A stretch of 64,000 nucleotides of DNA from Pseudomonadota bacterium (GTDB lineage Bacteria; Pseudomonadota; Alphaproteobacteria; Sphingomonadales; Sphingomonadaceae): the NCBI GenBank assembly GCA_039818985.1, contig JBCBSU010000002.1, forward strand, positions 434,001 through 498,000, given 5' to 3'. Below the pieces are notes generated by a model that saw only the letters and a list, made by a program, of their open reading frames with translations, searched no databases and had not been told where the DNA came from. Shown in pieces: positions 12,256-22,391 of the stretch (positions are counted from its first letter, which is position 1; the number at the start of each line of letters is the position of its first letter). The position numbers and the translations under genes are program-made.

Positions 12256-12528
12256 CTAGCGATATTCGACCAGTATGGCACCATTCTCCAGCCGCTTGAT
12301 CGATGCACTGGTCTCAAAGATGCGCCCACGCTTCTCGCCAAGGGCCGCTTGTCGCTCAATTGCTTCACGCGTCGTCGAGACGCGCGCTATGGTTGCAGTC
12401 GCCGTAGCGGAAGCCCGGGCGCCGGAAGATTGCGCGGGCTGAGCCGAATCCATCCCGGCCAAAGCCGGTGCGGCAGAGCCAGAGGAAGCCAGTATCAGCA
12501 AAATACAAGAGACTATGACGCGGCACAT
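12256..12528 (-). CDS. Small putative exported protein of unknown function
   Basis: A 90-residue open frame starting MCRVIVSCILLILASSG, a convincing Sec signal with a likely cut after ALA (about residue 24). The mature part is Ala/Thr/Ser-rich, then ends in a charged segment (GEKRGRIFETSASIKRLENG). No family is recognised. It converges with the zinc-ribbon gene 8 bases away. Evidence for being real is the signal peptide and the absence of a competing gene; no ribosome site is obvious. Confidence 0.5.
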   Translation of the reverse strand: MCRVIVSCILLILASSGSAAPALAGMDSAQPAQSSGARASATATATIARVSTTREAIERQAALGEKRGRIFETSASIKRLENGAILVEYR

Positions 12529-12802
12529 GTCGCTGGATTAACCGGACGTTTACCCTGGTTGTCGAGCCGGAAAGGTGGTTAACAACCGGAAAATGCCGCA
12601 GCATTTCTGCTATTTTGCGAGACTCGCGGCAAATTGCCCCATGCTGACACAGCCAATGCCACGGTGATGAACCAAAAGCCGGACAGCGATGGCGCATAAC
12701 GCGGCTTGCACCGGAGCGAGGGAGTTGCTAATGGCTCGCCCCTGCCGCTTGTCAGCGGCGCTACCAGCTACCGGCGACAGGCCGGTTTCACCATCGAAGC
12801 GT

Positions 12803-12891
12803 GCGGTCGTGGCGGAATTGGTAGACGCGCAGCGTTGAGGTCGCTGTGGGAGTTAAATCCCGTGGAAGTTCGAGTCTTCTCGACCGCACCA
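12803..12891 (+). tRNA. tRNA-Leu (anticodon GAG)
   Basis: The acceptor strands GCGGTCG (12803-12809) and CGACCGC (12881-12887) pair perfectly, followed by discriminator A and an encoded CCA. The D-arm, an anticodon stem CAGCG/CGCTG with loop TTGAGGT (anticodon GAG), a long class-II variable arm and a TTCGAGT T-loop are all visible. Apart from this tRNA, the protein-gene-free stretch 12529-12985 shows nothing else I can support. Confidence 0.96.
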
Positions 12892-12985
12892 TTTTCCAAT
12901 CCTTGCAGCCATTTCCTCCGCTCCACTTCGGAGCTGCTGCGGACGCGCGGTCGCGCTTGCGGGCCTTACGGGTCTGATTTTTGCC

Positions 12986-15900
12986 CTACACCGTCATCGA
13001 GGTGCCGCGATAAATGCGGGCGCGATAGCGTGAATCCTCGACATCGGGCAGCGGCGCGCCGACCAGCAGCACCGCGCGCGCAAAGCGTTTCAGCTCTTCC
13101 TGATGCTCCTCCTCATTGCGCGGTTCTTCCGAACGCACGCGCCGCGTCAGGTTGATCTGGTTGGTCGGCACATCATGCACCAGCCGCTCATTCTCCACCG
13201 CCAGTGTCGCGGTAAAGGCGTGCAGCGTGGTCTTGATGAAGTTGGCCAAGGCAAAAGCCGGCCCCTTGGCGTCGAGCGGGACATCGGGCGATACCAGCAC
13301 CAACTGGCAGTCATCATAGAAGCTGGCCTTGCGCGCGACACGGAAATGCTGGGTCAGATTCTGCTCGACCATGGTGCGAAATTCATCCGGGGAGAGCACA
13401 GCATCATCGTCGAACAGCTTGTCGGGCAGGCCCTGCAACGGGGTCGAGACGACAATGGTCGGTCGGCCCCATTGTTTGAGCGCTTTGTCCATCGCATCTT
13501 CGATACCATCGCTGAACAGCACTGTCTCGACCGCCTTGCGGGCGCTGTCGGTACAATAATCGAGCACTGTCGCCGCACCGGCCCTGGAAGTGGCAAACAG
13601 CACCACCCGGGCGACGCCATGCTGGTCGATCATCTGGTTGATCGCCTCGGCCTTGTAATCGTCAAGATGCTCGCCGACAAACCATACGGTGGTGCCCTTC
13701 ATCCGATCGAGACGCTCCTGTTTCGGGCTGCCGAACAGCTCGCGCTCGACCGCCGAACGCTGCACGCTCAGCCCGCCCGAAGGCATGAAGGTCTCGCCGC
13801 TGACGGCCCGATCGGCGAGGAAAAACACTGTCGCCTGCGCCACTTCGGCCTCGGTCGGCATGCGGCCGAGATGCAGCTGCGACAATACGCCCTTGCCCAC
13901 ACCTTCCGCCATTTTGTCGACCTTGGCAGCTGGCAGGAAGGGCGCGTCCTCGGGCGGCACAAATGTCAACCAGCCACCATCATTCTTGCTGGCTTTGTCC
14001 TGCCATTTTGGCAGGTCGAGCAGATAGCCGGCACGCGCCAGCCTGGACAGCAGGCTCGCAGCGATTTCCCCGGTCAGCAGGAACCGGTCCCAGCTGCACA
14101 TGCCGTCCCCCTCACGCGCGCAGTTCAGCGCCAGATCGCGCAACTCACGCGGCATTTCCGGATCGTGAGACAGATGCGCGGTATCGTTGCGCGCCAGCCG
14201 GGTGAGAATGTGATCAATATCCGCGCCATCGCGAATGGCGTGAACCAAAGCGGCATAGACCGCATTGAGCCGCTTGTTCTCGAGAATCAGCTTGGCCCGG
14301 CGCTGGAACAGCCCCGGCTTGCCGCCGACGCCCGAGAGCCGGTCGCCATCGACCGGGCCGGGTGCAATGGCGTTCAGCTGCACTTCGGGGCCGAGATATT
14401 CGGAAAAGCTCTCGACCATTGCCCGCTGCCCGGCTTTGGAAACGGCATAGTCGGAACGGTTGGGATAAGCGACCGCGAGATATTTTTCGCCACCGAAATA
14501 GGAGGAGACGTTGAGCACATAACCTGTGCCCCGCTCCTTCATATGCGGCACCAGCTCGTGCATCAGCAGATAGTTGCTGACCAGATTGGCATCGAGCGTC
14601 CAGCGCCAGGTGTCTATGTCCATATCGATCACCATATCCTCGGCGCCCGCGACCCCGGCATTGTTGATCAGATAATCGACATGGCCAAAGGTCTCGAGCG
14701 TCTCCTCGACCGCACTGCGCAGCGAGGCAAAGTTGCTGACATCGATATCGGGCAGGATCTGCACCCGGCGGTCGACCCCGGAAAAGCCGACATCCTGCAG
14801 CTCGGCGACGATGCGGTCACGCGCCGCCATGAGCTCACTCTCGCGCCGCGCCACCATCATGACCTTGCATCCGGCGAGCGCCAGCAACCGCGCCACCTGG
14901 CCGCCAATACCGGCTGAACCACCGGTGATCAGCGCCACCTTGCCGAGATGCAGCCCGGTGATATTCTCGGCAAAGCCGACCATCGCCTTGCGCGCGCCGG
15001 TGGCCTCACCGATCGACTGCGGCAGGGTGAGCGTGGTCTCCTGAATCTTGTGCTTCTTGCAGACAATCCGTGTCGCCTGGCCGCCGGCAAAGCGGATATT
15101 CTCTTCTTCCGCATTGGTGTAGCGGACAATCTGGTTGCCCCAAGCCGCCTGTTTCAGCTTGCCCTGTTCCTTGTCGACCCGCGATTCATCGCGCCAGATG
15201 GTGGTCAGCTGAGTGATCGCGGCGGAAAGTATGGCGTTGAAACGATTGCCGGCGCCGTCGCTGGCATTTGACAGGAAGACGAAACGCGGCTCCTGCACCA
15301 GATCATCATGCCGTTTCCAATAGCGGCTCATGGTACGGCCAAGCGCGATAATGCCGTTGAGCTCGACATCGATAAACGCATCAAGGTCGGCATCCGGGAC
15401 CTCGATCAACGCGCTCTTGAAATGATCGGCGGACTTGACCGGCAGAAAAATGGCGCTGGTGATCGCCGGATGTTTCTGGCTGAATTCCTCCATCGCCGCT
15501 TCCATGCCTTCCGGGTCGGTGCGGTTGAAGCGCATGATGGTCAGCCCCTCGCCCGCGCCCTGTGCCTTGACCCGCGCCTCGGCCTGGGCAACATCGGCCT
15601 GACGCCTGAGGCCGAGCAGTACCTCGGCACCGCAAGCGGTCTGGATCTTCGCGATTTCCAGCGCATCCTCCCACTGCTCCCCCGCCGCGATCAGCACCGA
15701 CAGGCCGGTGCCGTCGAGCGAGCGCATCGAGGGACGCGCGAGATAGGTCGATTGCGAATGCTTGTCGACCGCCATGCCATGGGTGACATCGAATTCCTGG
15801 CCGTTAAAGGCGGCGGATTCATCGCTACCAAGGAATACGCAGGTCTGGGCGATATCGGTCGGCGTCGGCAGGGTCTTGCCCTTTTTGCCGCCATCCACGC

Positions 15901-16690
15901 TGCGCTCAAGCGACATCCGGCCCATGAAATGATCAGCAGTTGCACCCTCCTTATTGCCCTGGATGCTGTCCATCGCGGCAAAGACAGTGCGGATACGGTC
16001 GCTCTCGATCGGGCCGGGGAAGATGGTGTTGACCCTGATCCCGCGCGGCCCCAGTTCGTCTGCCAGCTGTGCCGATAGCGAGTTGAGCGCGGCCTTGGGC
16101 ACAACATAGGCGGTGCGGCCATAATAGCGGGTGTGCGAGAAGATGGTCGAGACATTGACCATGGTCGATCCGGTGCCCATGAGCGGCACCGCAGCCCGGG
16201 CAAGATTCCAGGTGACGCCAAGAATATTGCGCATCGCGTCGCCCACGGTCTCGCTATCGCCATGCCCGGCATCCTGCAGCGCCTTGAGCTCATCGGCAGT
16301 CAACGGCACATTTTCCAGCGTCTGCTTGGGGCCAGCCGAACCGGCATTGTTGACCAATATGTCGATGGTCTTGTGGCTGTTGGCGACCTCGGCCAGGCCA
16401 GCGCGCACCGACGCCGGATCGGCACCGTCGAGCACCACAGTCGAGACCCGCTCTTCGGCCAGCTGCAATTCGTCGATTACTGCCTGACGCGCTGCCTCAA
16501 TGCGCTCCTTTGTCCGTCCGGTCATGATGACGGTCGCGCCTTCGCGGGCATAATGGCGGACAATATAGCTACCGAGATTGCCCGCAGCACCAGTGATCAG
16601 CGCCACCTTGCCCTGAAGACGGCCTCCAGGTGCAGCATTATCCGGCACAGCTTTCATGGTGGCGGCCTTTTTGGTCCTGGTCGTCATCAA
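12986..16690 (-). CDS. mcr: Bifunctional malonyl-CoA reductase (tandem SDR)
   Basis: Reduces malonyl-CoA to malonate semialdehyde and on to 3-hydroxypropionate with NADPH, the first step specific to the 3-hydroxypropionate route. The 1234-residue protein is built like the about 1220-residue Chloroflexus aurantiacus enzyme, with two extended SDR halves. The N-half has TGAAGNLG (33-40), NNAG (114-117), a Ser near 181 and Y195-K199. The C-half has TGGSAGIG (589-596), NNAG, a Ser near 729 and Y748-K752. Each half also carries a degenerate second Rossmann-like domain (about 328-540 and 1040-1220). In the family the C-half makes the semialdehyde and the N-half reduces it. The gene starts 8 bases after the pcs stop with AAGGGA at the junction, so it is in the pcs operon. 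The alternative, an unrelated multi-SDR protein, is unlikely given the pcs neighbour. Confidence 0.92.
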   Translation of the reverse strand: MMTTRTKKAATMKAVPDNAAPGGRLQGKVALITGAAGNLGSYIVRHYAREGATVIMTGRTKERIEAARQAVIDELQLAEERVSTVVLDGADPASVRAGLAEVANSHKTIDILVNNAGSAGPKQTLENVPLTADELKALQDAGHGDSETVGDAMRNILGVTWNLARAAVPLMGTGSTMVNVSTIFSHTRYYGRTAYVVPKAALNSLSAQLADELGPRGIRVNTIFPGPIESDRIRTVFAAMDSIQGNKEGATADHFMGRMSLERSVDGGKKGKTLPTPTDIAQTCVFLGSDESAAFNGQEFDVTHGMAVDKHSQSTYLARPSMRSLDGTGLSVLIAAGEQWEDALEIAKIQTACGAEVLLGLRRQADVAQAEARVKAQGAGEGLTIMRFNRTDPEGMEAAMEEFSQKHPAITSAIFLPVKSADHFKSALIEVPDADLDAFIDVELNGIIALGRTMSRYWKRHDDLVQEPRFVFLSNASDGAGNRFNAILSAAITQLTTIWRDESRVDKEQGKLKQAAWGNQIVRYTNAEEENIRFAGGQATRIVCKKHKIQETTLTLPQSIGEATGARKAMVGFAENITGLHLGKVALITGGSAGIGGQVARLLALAGCKVMMVARRESELMAARDRIVAELQDVGFSGVDRRVQILPDIDVSNFASLRSAVEETLETFGHVDYLINNAGVAGAEDMVIDMDIDTWRWTLDANLVSNYLLMHELVPHMKERGTGYVLNVSSYFGGEKYLAVAYPNRSDYAVSKAGQRAMVESFSEYLGPEVQLNAIAPGPVDGDRLSGVGGKPGLFQRRAKLILENKRLNAVYAALVHAIRDGADIDHILTRLARNDTAHLSHDPEMPRELRDLALNCAREGDGMCSWDRFLLTGEIAASLLSRLARAGYLLDLPKWQDKASKNDGGWLTFVPPEDAPFLPAAKVDKMAEGVGKGVLSQLHLGRMPTEAEVAQATVFFLADRAVSGETFMPSGGLSVQRSAVERELFGSPKQERLDRMKGTTVWFVGEHLDDYKAEAINQMIDQHGVARVVLFATSRAGAATVLDYCTDSARKAVETVLFSDGIEDAMDKALKQWGRPTIVVSTPLQGLPDKLFDDDAVLSPDEFRTMVEQNLTQHFRVARKASFYDDCQLVLVSPDVPLDAKGPAFALANFIKTTLHAFTATLAVENERLVHDVPTNQINLTRRVRSEEPRNEEEHQEELKRFARAVLLVGAPLPDVEDSRYRARIYRGTSMTV

Positions 16691-16698
16691 TTTTTCCC

Positions 16699-19600
16699 TT
16701 ATTTGCTGGATTCTGCATCACTGGATTGGGCTCCAGCGGATTGATTGGCCATCTGCGCCGCCCAATATTCGAGCAGTTCATCGCGGCTACGCAGCCCTTC
16801 GGCAGGCAGCGCATGATTTACCACATAGGTTGATCCGGTATGCCTATTATCCCACATGGATTGATGCGCCTCAGGCAATCCATCCCAGTCAACCATAGTC
16901 GGTTCGGTGACATCGAGCAGCCCGGCAGCGATCATGCTGTTCATCACCGTCACCTCATGCGCATTGCACAAATGGGTGCCGAGGATGGAAGCGGTCGGCA
17001 TCATGATCTTGCGCTGGCGCGTCCACACCTGCGGCGCATAAAAGGTGAAGCGCCGGTCCGACATATCCTCGGCATAGATGACACGACCCGTGAATGGCTT
17101 GACCAGCGAGGTTGAAACGCCAAGACTGTCCTGCGCCGCCCGCTCGATCACCAGATCGGGCACGCCGCGTGGATTGTCCGGCGCGCGCAATATCTTGCCG
17201 ATGGCGCTGCCAAAGGGCTTCATCGTCCGCGTCTGATAGTCGCGCACGCCGGCCTTGAACGCTTCGATATCCCGTTTGGCATCGGGCAGCCGCGGCAACG
17301 TGTCGGGCCAGTGGAACTGGTCGCCAAAGCGTCGCTGCAGCGTTTCCAGGCTGATCATGCCTTCCACCGCATCTTCCAGCCCCAGTGATTGCAGAAATTC
17401 CTTCTGGCTGTCGGTGTTCGAGACAATCACCGTACGCGCCCGAAAACGCCGCGCCGCCTCGATCATCTCCAGCCCGGTCTGATCGAGCAGTTCACGCGAT
17501 CCGGGGCCATAATAGAGCAGCACCGCCTCACCGCCGCGCAACGCCGCCCGGCGCAGCATCTCTTCCGGCCGCGCGTTGCCCGGCTTGCCCATGAAACTAA
17601 AATGATAGCCTGACGAAGCACCGTAAAAAGCGAGCTTGCCACCCTCGCCGAGCAGCTGGAAACTGCGCGGAAAGGCGCGCTCGCCAGCATGGCTGACGAC
17701 ATAATCGGCGAGCTTGCCGCCATTCAGCCGCTTATATTCCGCCACTAGTCCTACCCCTTCAGCTTCCCAAGCCCGCGCTGCATCGGGATCATCGGGAACA
17801 GCGCTGAAACAGTCGGCAAAGCGAGGATCCTTGCGGTTGAGCGCACCGACTGCACCCTGATCGCTGACAAAGTCGGCACGTTCCTCGCTCGACACCAGGC
17901 CGGTTGCCGCCAGGCCGGTGCGGATGCTGCTTTTCAGCGCATCGAGCCCGGTCCCGGTCGCAGACCCTTCGACGAAGATCGTCTTGCCCGGCTCGATCTG
18001 CAAAGTCGTGAACAGACAGCGGACTACAGTGCCGAGATTGAGCACATAGCTGCCCGCCTGCTCCAGCGTCAGGTCGCCTGGAACCCGGTGCAGCTGCGGC
18101 CCCTGTACGGTGAGGAACTGGGCATGGCTGCCGGTCTCGGTTTCATAACCCTGAATCGAAAAACCGGCATACATCGGATCGTTGCCGGCATTGGGCGACA
18201 ACAGATCGCTGGTGCCCGAATAGACCGCGACCATGTCACCGACACCCAGCCGACCCTCAGCACGCACCTCGCTGCCCAGCGCCGCGATCAGCGCCAGACC
18301 CCCCGAGCCGGTGATCTGCACATCTTCTTCATGCGCATCGAATGGCGACACCGGAATCCCGGTCAGTGCCCAGATATCGTTAAAATTGACCTCGGACGAC
18401 AGCATATAGACCAGCGCCTCATTGGGCGCGGGTTCGCGCACCGGCACGATCAGCTCTTTCTCATGATCCGCCGGTTCGCCAAAGCGCGGCGCACCGCTAT
18501 CGGGATCGCGGGCAATGCCAAAGGCGAGCTGGTGCGCAGGAATCGGGGTCACGCCCGGAAAAAAGGGCGCGCCGACAGGCAGAAGGTCGCCACTGGCGAT
18601 CAGCGCCGCAGCACGATCGTCATGCTCTTCGTCGATCCACACCCCGTCCCGCCGCACCGGCAGCGGCGGGCTTTGCTTGTCGATGAATTGCTGTATGCCG
18701 GTCTTGCCGCCCTCGGGATCGATAATCGCCTCGGCGAAAAGTGCCGCTTCGCGCGCATAGCCTGCAGCAACGCCTTCGCTCCAGCCGGTACGCACCGCTT
18801 CCAGCGCGCGCTGGCCAGCAGTGCCGCGCCCGGCCCAGTCGAGCTGTGCCTGGATGCGCTGGAGAAAGTCATCTTCAAGCACCGCATCGAGATCGGCGGT
18901 GCCCGGCTGTTGCCAGTTGGCGATCTGGCTGTTGCGTTCGGCAAAAGCCTGACCGAGCACGCTGTCGCCGCCACAGGCGACATATTCGCGCACCAGCGCA
19001 TGCGCCCGCGACAGCGCATCATCGGCGCCCGAGACTACCGAATCGACTGCGCCAATTGCCAAGGCCTGTGCCGCATCAATTGTCCGCCCGCCCAAGATCA
19101 GGTCGAGCGCATCGCGCAGGCCGGTGGCCCCATGACGCTCTGTCAAAAGCCGCGGCAGTCGCTGCGTACCGCCATAGCCGGGCAGCAGCCGCAGGCGGAT
19201 TTCAGGCTGGCCGAAGCGTGCCACCGGCTCCGCAATGCGATAATGGCAGGCGAGCGCAAACTCCATGCCGCCACCCAGCGCCACACCCTGGATCGCGGCA
19301 ATACAGGGCTTGCCCATCTGCTCGATCTTCCTGAACGCCAGCTGCGCATTATTGGGCAATATACTCGCCTGCTCTTCTGTCTGCACTTCTTCGAGCATTT
19401 GGCGAATATCGGCGCCAGCGACAAAGGAGGCATTGCCCGCCCCCTTGAACACCAGTGCGACGACATCCTGCTTGCGCTCAAGATGGTCGACCACCAGCAC
19501 CAGCTCATCGATCGCCCGCTCATTCAGCGCATTAACCGGCGGGTTGGAAACGGTGACGGTGGCCACACGCTGGCCCGGCCCGACATTGTTATACTGGACG

Positions 19601-22257
19601 AGGAAATAGCGGTAGCGCTCGAACAGCGGCTGGTCTTCAGCGAAGCGCTGCTTGCGCTGCCATGCACTGACGACCTGTTCGAGCTCGTTCAGGCTTTCCG
19701 GATTGCGCAAAGTGGTAACATCGCCAAGATCGCCGCCTTCGACCAGTGCCCGCACCATGCGGCGCATATATTTGCCGCTGCGGGTCTCGGGAAATTGTTC
19801 GACCTCGAGAAAATCCGAGGGCACCGCAACCGCGCCCTTTTCGGTACGCACCAGATCGGTGAGGCGGCGGCGGTCTTCCTGGGTCAGCTTGCGTCCTGCC
19901 ACAGGGGTGACAAAAGCCACCGGGGTCAAACCCTTTTCGCGATGCGGGGCACCGACAACAAGCACATTACCCACCGGTGAATTGGGGTCGAGCGCCTTGT
20001 CGCGCAGGATCGCCCCCTCAATCTCCTCGGTGCCGATACGGTGGCCCGAGACGTTGATCACATCATCGGAACGGCCATGGAGTGAGAAGGAGCCATCATC
20101 ATGGCGCATGGCAAAATCGCCCTGGGTATAGGCCCATGTGCCACGCCAGCGCCGCCAATAGGTATCGGCCCAGCGGTCCCCATCGCCGGTCCAGCCGGGA
20201 TTGAGCGCGCCATCCGTATTGGTAACAGCATCGGCATCACCCCAGATCGTGCGCGCCAGATAGGGATAGGGCAAGGCGATGACGATCTCACCCTTTTCCC
20301 TTTCATCGGCACGGCTCCAGGGCACGCCATCACCGGCCTCACGCGGCAACATCGCTGCATCATCACCAATGCCCTCCGCCTCTTCGCGCCAGACATCGCC
20401 GAAAATCCACGGCAACGGATAGGTATGCGCATCGGCACGGAGCGGGAAATCGTCATTGCCGTAAAAATGGGTCCAGGCAATACCGCCATGTTCGGTGGCC
20501 CAGTAGCTGTTGATATACCAGGGCGTGACCTCGCGCATGGCAAAGGCCTGCACCGTGGGCGATGTCGGCTCGGCGCAAAAGGTCGCCACCTTTAATGACG
20601 ACATGTCATAGCGCTGGACATCGCCGAGATTGTCCGGATCGGACATCACCGACTTGAGGAAGGTCGCCCCGGCTTTGAAGATGGTGACACCATGACGCTC
20701 GATGATCGACGCAAAACGCCCGGCATGCGGGAAAACTGGCGATCCTTCGGTCACCACAGTGGTGACACGGGTGGTGAGCGAGGCGGAGATCAGATAACTC
20801 TGCCCCGTGATCCAGCCCGGATCGGCAACAACGAAGATGGTGTCGCCCGGCGCCGCATCGAATGCCACCGCCATGGTCGCGGCGATTCCCGAAACATAGC
20901 CGCCATGGACATGAACCACGCCCTTGGGCTTGCCGGTGGAACCCGAGGTATAGATGACGAATAGTGGATATTCGGCATCCACCGGCAAGGGTGGGCAGCT
21001 GGCCCAGATGGCGCGAACGAAATCAGGATCGGGCAGCGCCAGCAATTCATCCTCGCTGACCGCCGCAAAACCGGCATTGCGTGCTGCCGCCAGCAATGTT
21101 TCCGCTGCCGCATCGGTAAGGTCGTGGCTCCATCTGTCGCGCTGATGCCAGATCAGGTCGGGCTGCTCGGTATGGCGCACCACGATCACCGCCTCGACCC
21201 GGGGGGGCGATTCCACCAGCGCGGTGGCAATGGCGATACGTACCTTCGATGCCTGTTGCACGCTGAGCACGCCCGATTGTCCCAGTTCGGCGAGCGCGCG
21301 ACCAACACCGCGCATGATATCGGAGCGCTCGACCGTAACTTCTCCGGTCAGCAATTCCGAAACCGTGGCACTGATCGTCTCGGCAGCGGCCTGATCGACG
21401 CCCAGCCCGGCTTCGGCCAGCGTTTCGTCGATTAGCCGCATGGCGACGCTGACCGCGATGAAATTATCGAGCGCCGGATCGGTATAGGCGGTCTTGAAAG
21501 GCACCATCTGGGCGTTGCGATAACAGCCATCGGCGGTGATGACGACACGCGCACCAGCATCGGCGATACGGTCGGACAGCGTCTTGTCGCTGAAACCGCC
21601 AAAGACCGGGGTATAGATAATCCCCAGCCGCTTTGCCGCCTCTGTCCAGTAAATCTGACCCGGAACAGAAGGCATGTTGAGCGCGATACGATCGCCTGCC
21701 TTCAACCCCAGTGCCTTGAGCGCCAGCGCGCATTTGGCACTTTCGAGCAGCAATTGCTTGCGCGACACCGGATAGCAATCGACCGGCCCGCCGCGCCCGT
21801 CATTGCGCGCCATATCCCAGCGATCACCCTCGAAAATCAGGGCCGTTTCATCACCATGGCCGGCGAGCACATGGCGGTCGACCTCGTTGAACGCAGCATT
21901 GGTCAACCCGCCCTCGAACCAGCGGAAATGCGGTGGGTCATCGTCATTAAAGGCGCGATTCCAGGGAGCAAACTCCTCTCGCATATCAATGGTCACCGCT
22001 GCGCCCGATTCGCTGTCCCAGCCGCGCCACGCCCCGGCCGAATCGTCCCATGATATCCATGCCTTGCTGCTGGTGCCATTATCAGCCAGCCAGTGGATAT
22101 TGCGCTTGGCGCGATTGCCATGGAACGCCCCTGGATCGGCAGCACAGGCATCACGCATCGCCTGCCATGCAGCATGGTCGACGACCGGATTTTGCTGCGG
22201 CTCGGATGTGTTTTGTGCCGTCAGCTGTTCTTTCGCTTCAGACACGACCTTATCCAT
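16699..22257 (-). CDS. pcs: Trifunctional propionyl-CoA synthase
   Basis: Converts 3-hydroxypropionate, CoA, ATP and NADPH to propionyl-CoA through enclosed acrylyl-CoA. Three enzymes are fused in about 1850 residues. First is an acyl-CoA synthetase (about 25-840) with YTSGSTGKPKG, SYWATEHGGIAW, SDDVINVSGHRIGTEEIE and the catalytic Lys in TRSGKYMRR. It carries an extra stretch of about 90 residues before the core, around residues 260-350. Second is an enoyl-CoA hydratase (about 885-1150) with FVAGADI and glutamates in GGGMEFALACHYR and QPEIRLRLLPGYGGTQRL. Third is an MDR-type enoyl-CoA reductase of the crotonyl-CoA reductase group (about 1280-1852) with SSEVNFNDIWALTGIPVSPFD. The size matches Chloroflexus Pcs (about 1820). 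I prefer the ATG at 22257; one at 22299 adds 14 residues. It is the first gene of the pcs-mcr operon. Confidence 0.94.
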   Translation of the reverse strand: MDKVVSEAKEQLTAQNTSEPQQNPVVDHAAWQAMRDACAADPGAFHGNRAKRNIHWLADNGTSSKAWISWDDSAGAWRGWDSESGAAVTIDMREEFAPWNRAFNDDDPPHFRWFEGGLTNAAFNEVDRHVLAGHGDETALIFEGDRWDMARNDGRGGPVDCYPVSRKQLLLESAKCALALKALGLKAGDRIALNMPSVPGQIYWTEAAKRLGIIYTPVFGGFSDKTLSDRIADAGARVVITADGCYRNAQMVPFKTAYTDPALDNFIAVSVAMRLIDETLAEAGLGVDQAAAETISATVSELLTGEVTVERSDIMRGVGRALAELGQSGVLSVQQASKVRIAIATALVESPPRVEAVIVVRHTEQPDLIWHQRDRWSHDLTDAAAETLLAAARNAGFAAVSEDELLALPDPDFVRAIWASCPPLPVDAEYPLFVIYTSGSTGKPKGVVHVHGGYVSGIAATMAVAFDAAPGDTIFVVADPGWITGQSYLISASLTTRVTTVVTEGSPVFPHAGRFASIIERHGVTIFKAGATFLKSVMSDPDNLGDVQRYDMSSLKVATFCAEPTSPTVQAFAMREVTPWYINSYWATEHGGIAWTHFYGNDDFPLRADAHTYPLPWIFGDVWREEAEGIGDDAAMLPREAGDGVPWSRADEREKGEIVIALPYPYLARTIWGDADAVTNTDGALNPGWTGDGDRWADTYWRRWRGTWAYTQGDFAMRHDDGSFSLHGRSDDVINVSGHRIGTEEIEGAILRDKALDPNSPVGNVLVVGAPHREKGLTPVAFVTPVAGRKLTQEDRRRLTDLVRTEKGAVAVPSDFLEVEQFPETRSGKYMRRMVRALVEGGDLGDVTTLRNPESLNELEQVVSAWQRKQRFAEDQPLFERYRYFLVQYNNVGPGQRVATVTVSNPPVNALNERAIDELVLVVDHLERKQDVVALVFKGAGNASFVAGADIRQMLEEVQTEEQASILPNNAQLAFRKIEQMGKPCIAAIQGVALGGGMEFALACHYRIAEPVARFGQPEIRLRLLPGYGGTQRLPRLLTERHGATGLRDALDLILGGRTIDAAQALAIGAVDSVVSGADDALSRAHALVREYVACGGDSVLGQAFAERNSQIANWQQPGTADLDAVLEDDFLQRIQAQLDWAGRGTAGQRALEAVRTGWSEGVAAGYAREAALFAEAIIDPEGGKTGIQQFIDKQSPPLPVRRDGVWIDEEHDDRAAALIASGDLLPVGAPFFPGVTPIPAHQLAFGIARDPDSGAPRFGEPADHEKELIVPVREPAPNEALVYMLSSEVNFNDIWALTGIPVSPFDAHEEDVQITGSGGLALIAALGSEVRAEGRLGVGDMVAVYSGTSDLLSPNAGNDPMYAGFSIQGYETETGSHAQFLTVQGPQLHRVPGDLTLEQAGSYVLNLGTVVRCLFTTLQIEPGKTIFVEGSATGTGLDALKSSIRTGLAATGLVSSEERADFVSDQGAVGALNRKDPRFADCFSAVPDDPDAARAWEAEGVGLVAEYKRLNGGKLADYVVSHAGERAFPRSFQLLGEGGKLAFYGASSGYHFSFMGKPGNARPEEMLRRAALRGGEAVLLYYGPGSRELLDQTGLEMIEAARRFRARTVIVSNTDSQKEFLQSLGLEDAVEGMISLETLQRRFGDQFHWPDTLPRLPDAKRDIEAFKAGVRDYQTRTMKPFGSAIGKILRAPDNPRGVPDLVIERAAQDSLGVSTSLVKPFTGRVIYAEDMSDRRFTFYAPQVWTRQRKIMMPTASILGTHLCNAHEVTVMNSMIAAGLLDVTEPTMVDWDGLPEAHQSMWDNRHTGSTYVVNHALPAEGLRSRDELLEYWAAQMANQSAGAQSSDAESSK

Positions 22258-22312
22258 TTTTCCCGACCATGAATTTTCCCTCCCGCGCTGCGCAAACATC
22301 CCCTTCTGCAGT

Positions 22313-22339
22313 CATTCCGGCTAGCGATGTGCCGGAATG
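22313..22339. promoter_or_regulatory. Perfect 9-bp inverted repeat upstream of pcs
   Basis: CATTCCGGC (22313-22321) and GCCGGAATG (22331-22339) are exact inverted copies around a 9-base spacer. They lie 14 to 56 bases upstream of the two possible pcs starts. It could be an operator or a leader hairpin. No T-run follows, so it is not a terminator. Confidence 0.45.
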
Positions 22340-22391
22340 GCAGCTTGCTGTAACGTCAGCTCTATCGGGATGATGACAAGATCCAGTTCGG

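Noticed and set aside
13103-19980. Long plus-strand open frames opposite mcr and pcs
   Set aside because: They reflect the codon bias of the real genes, with no ribosome sites or domains.
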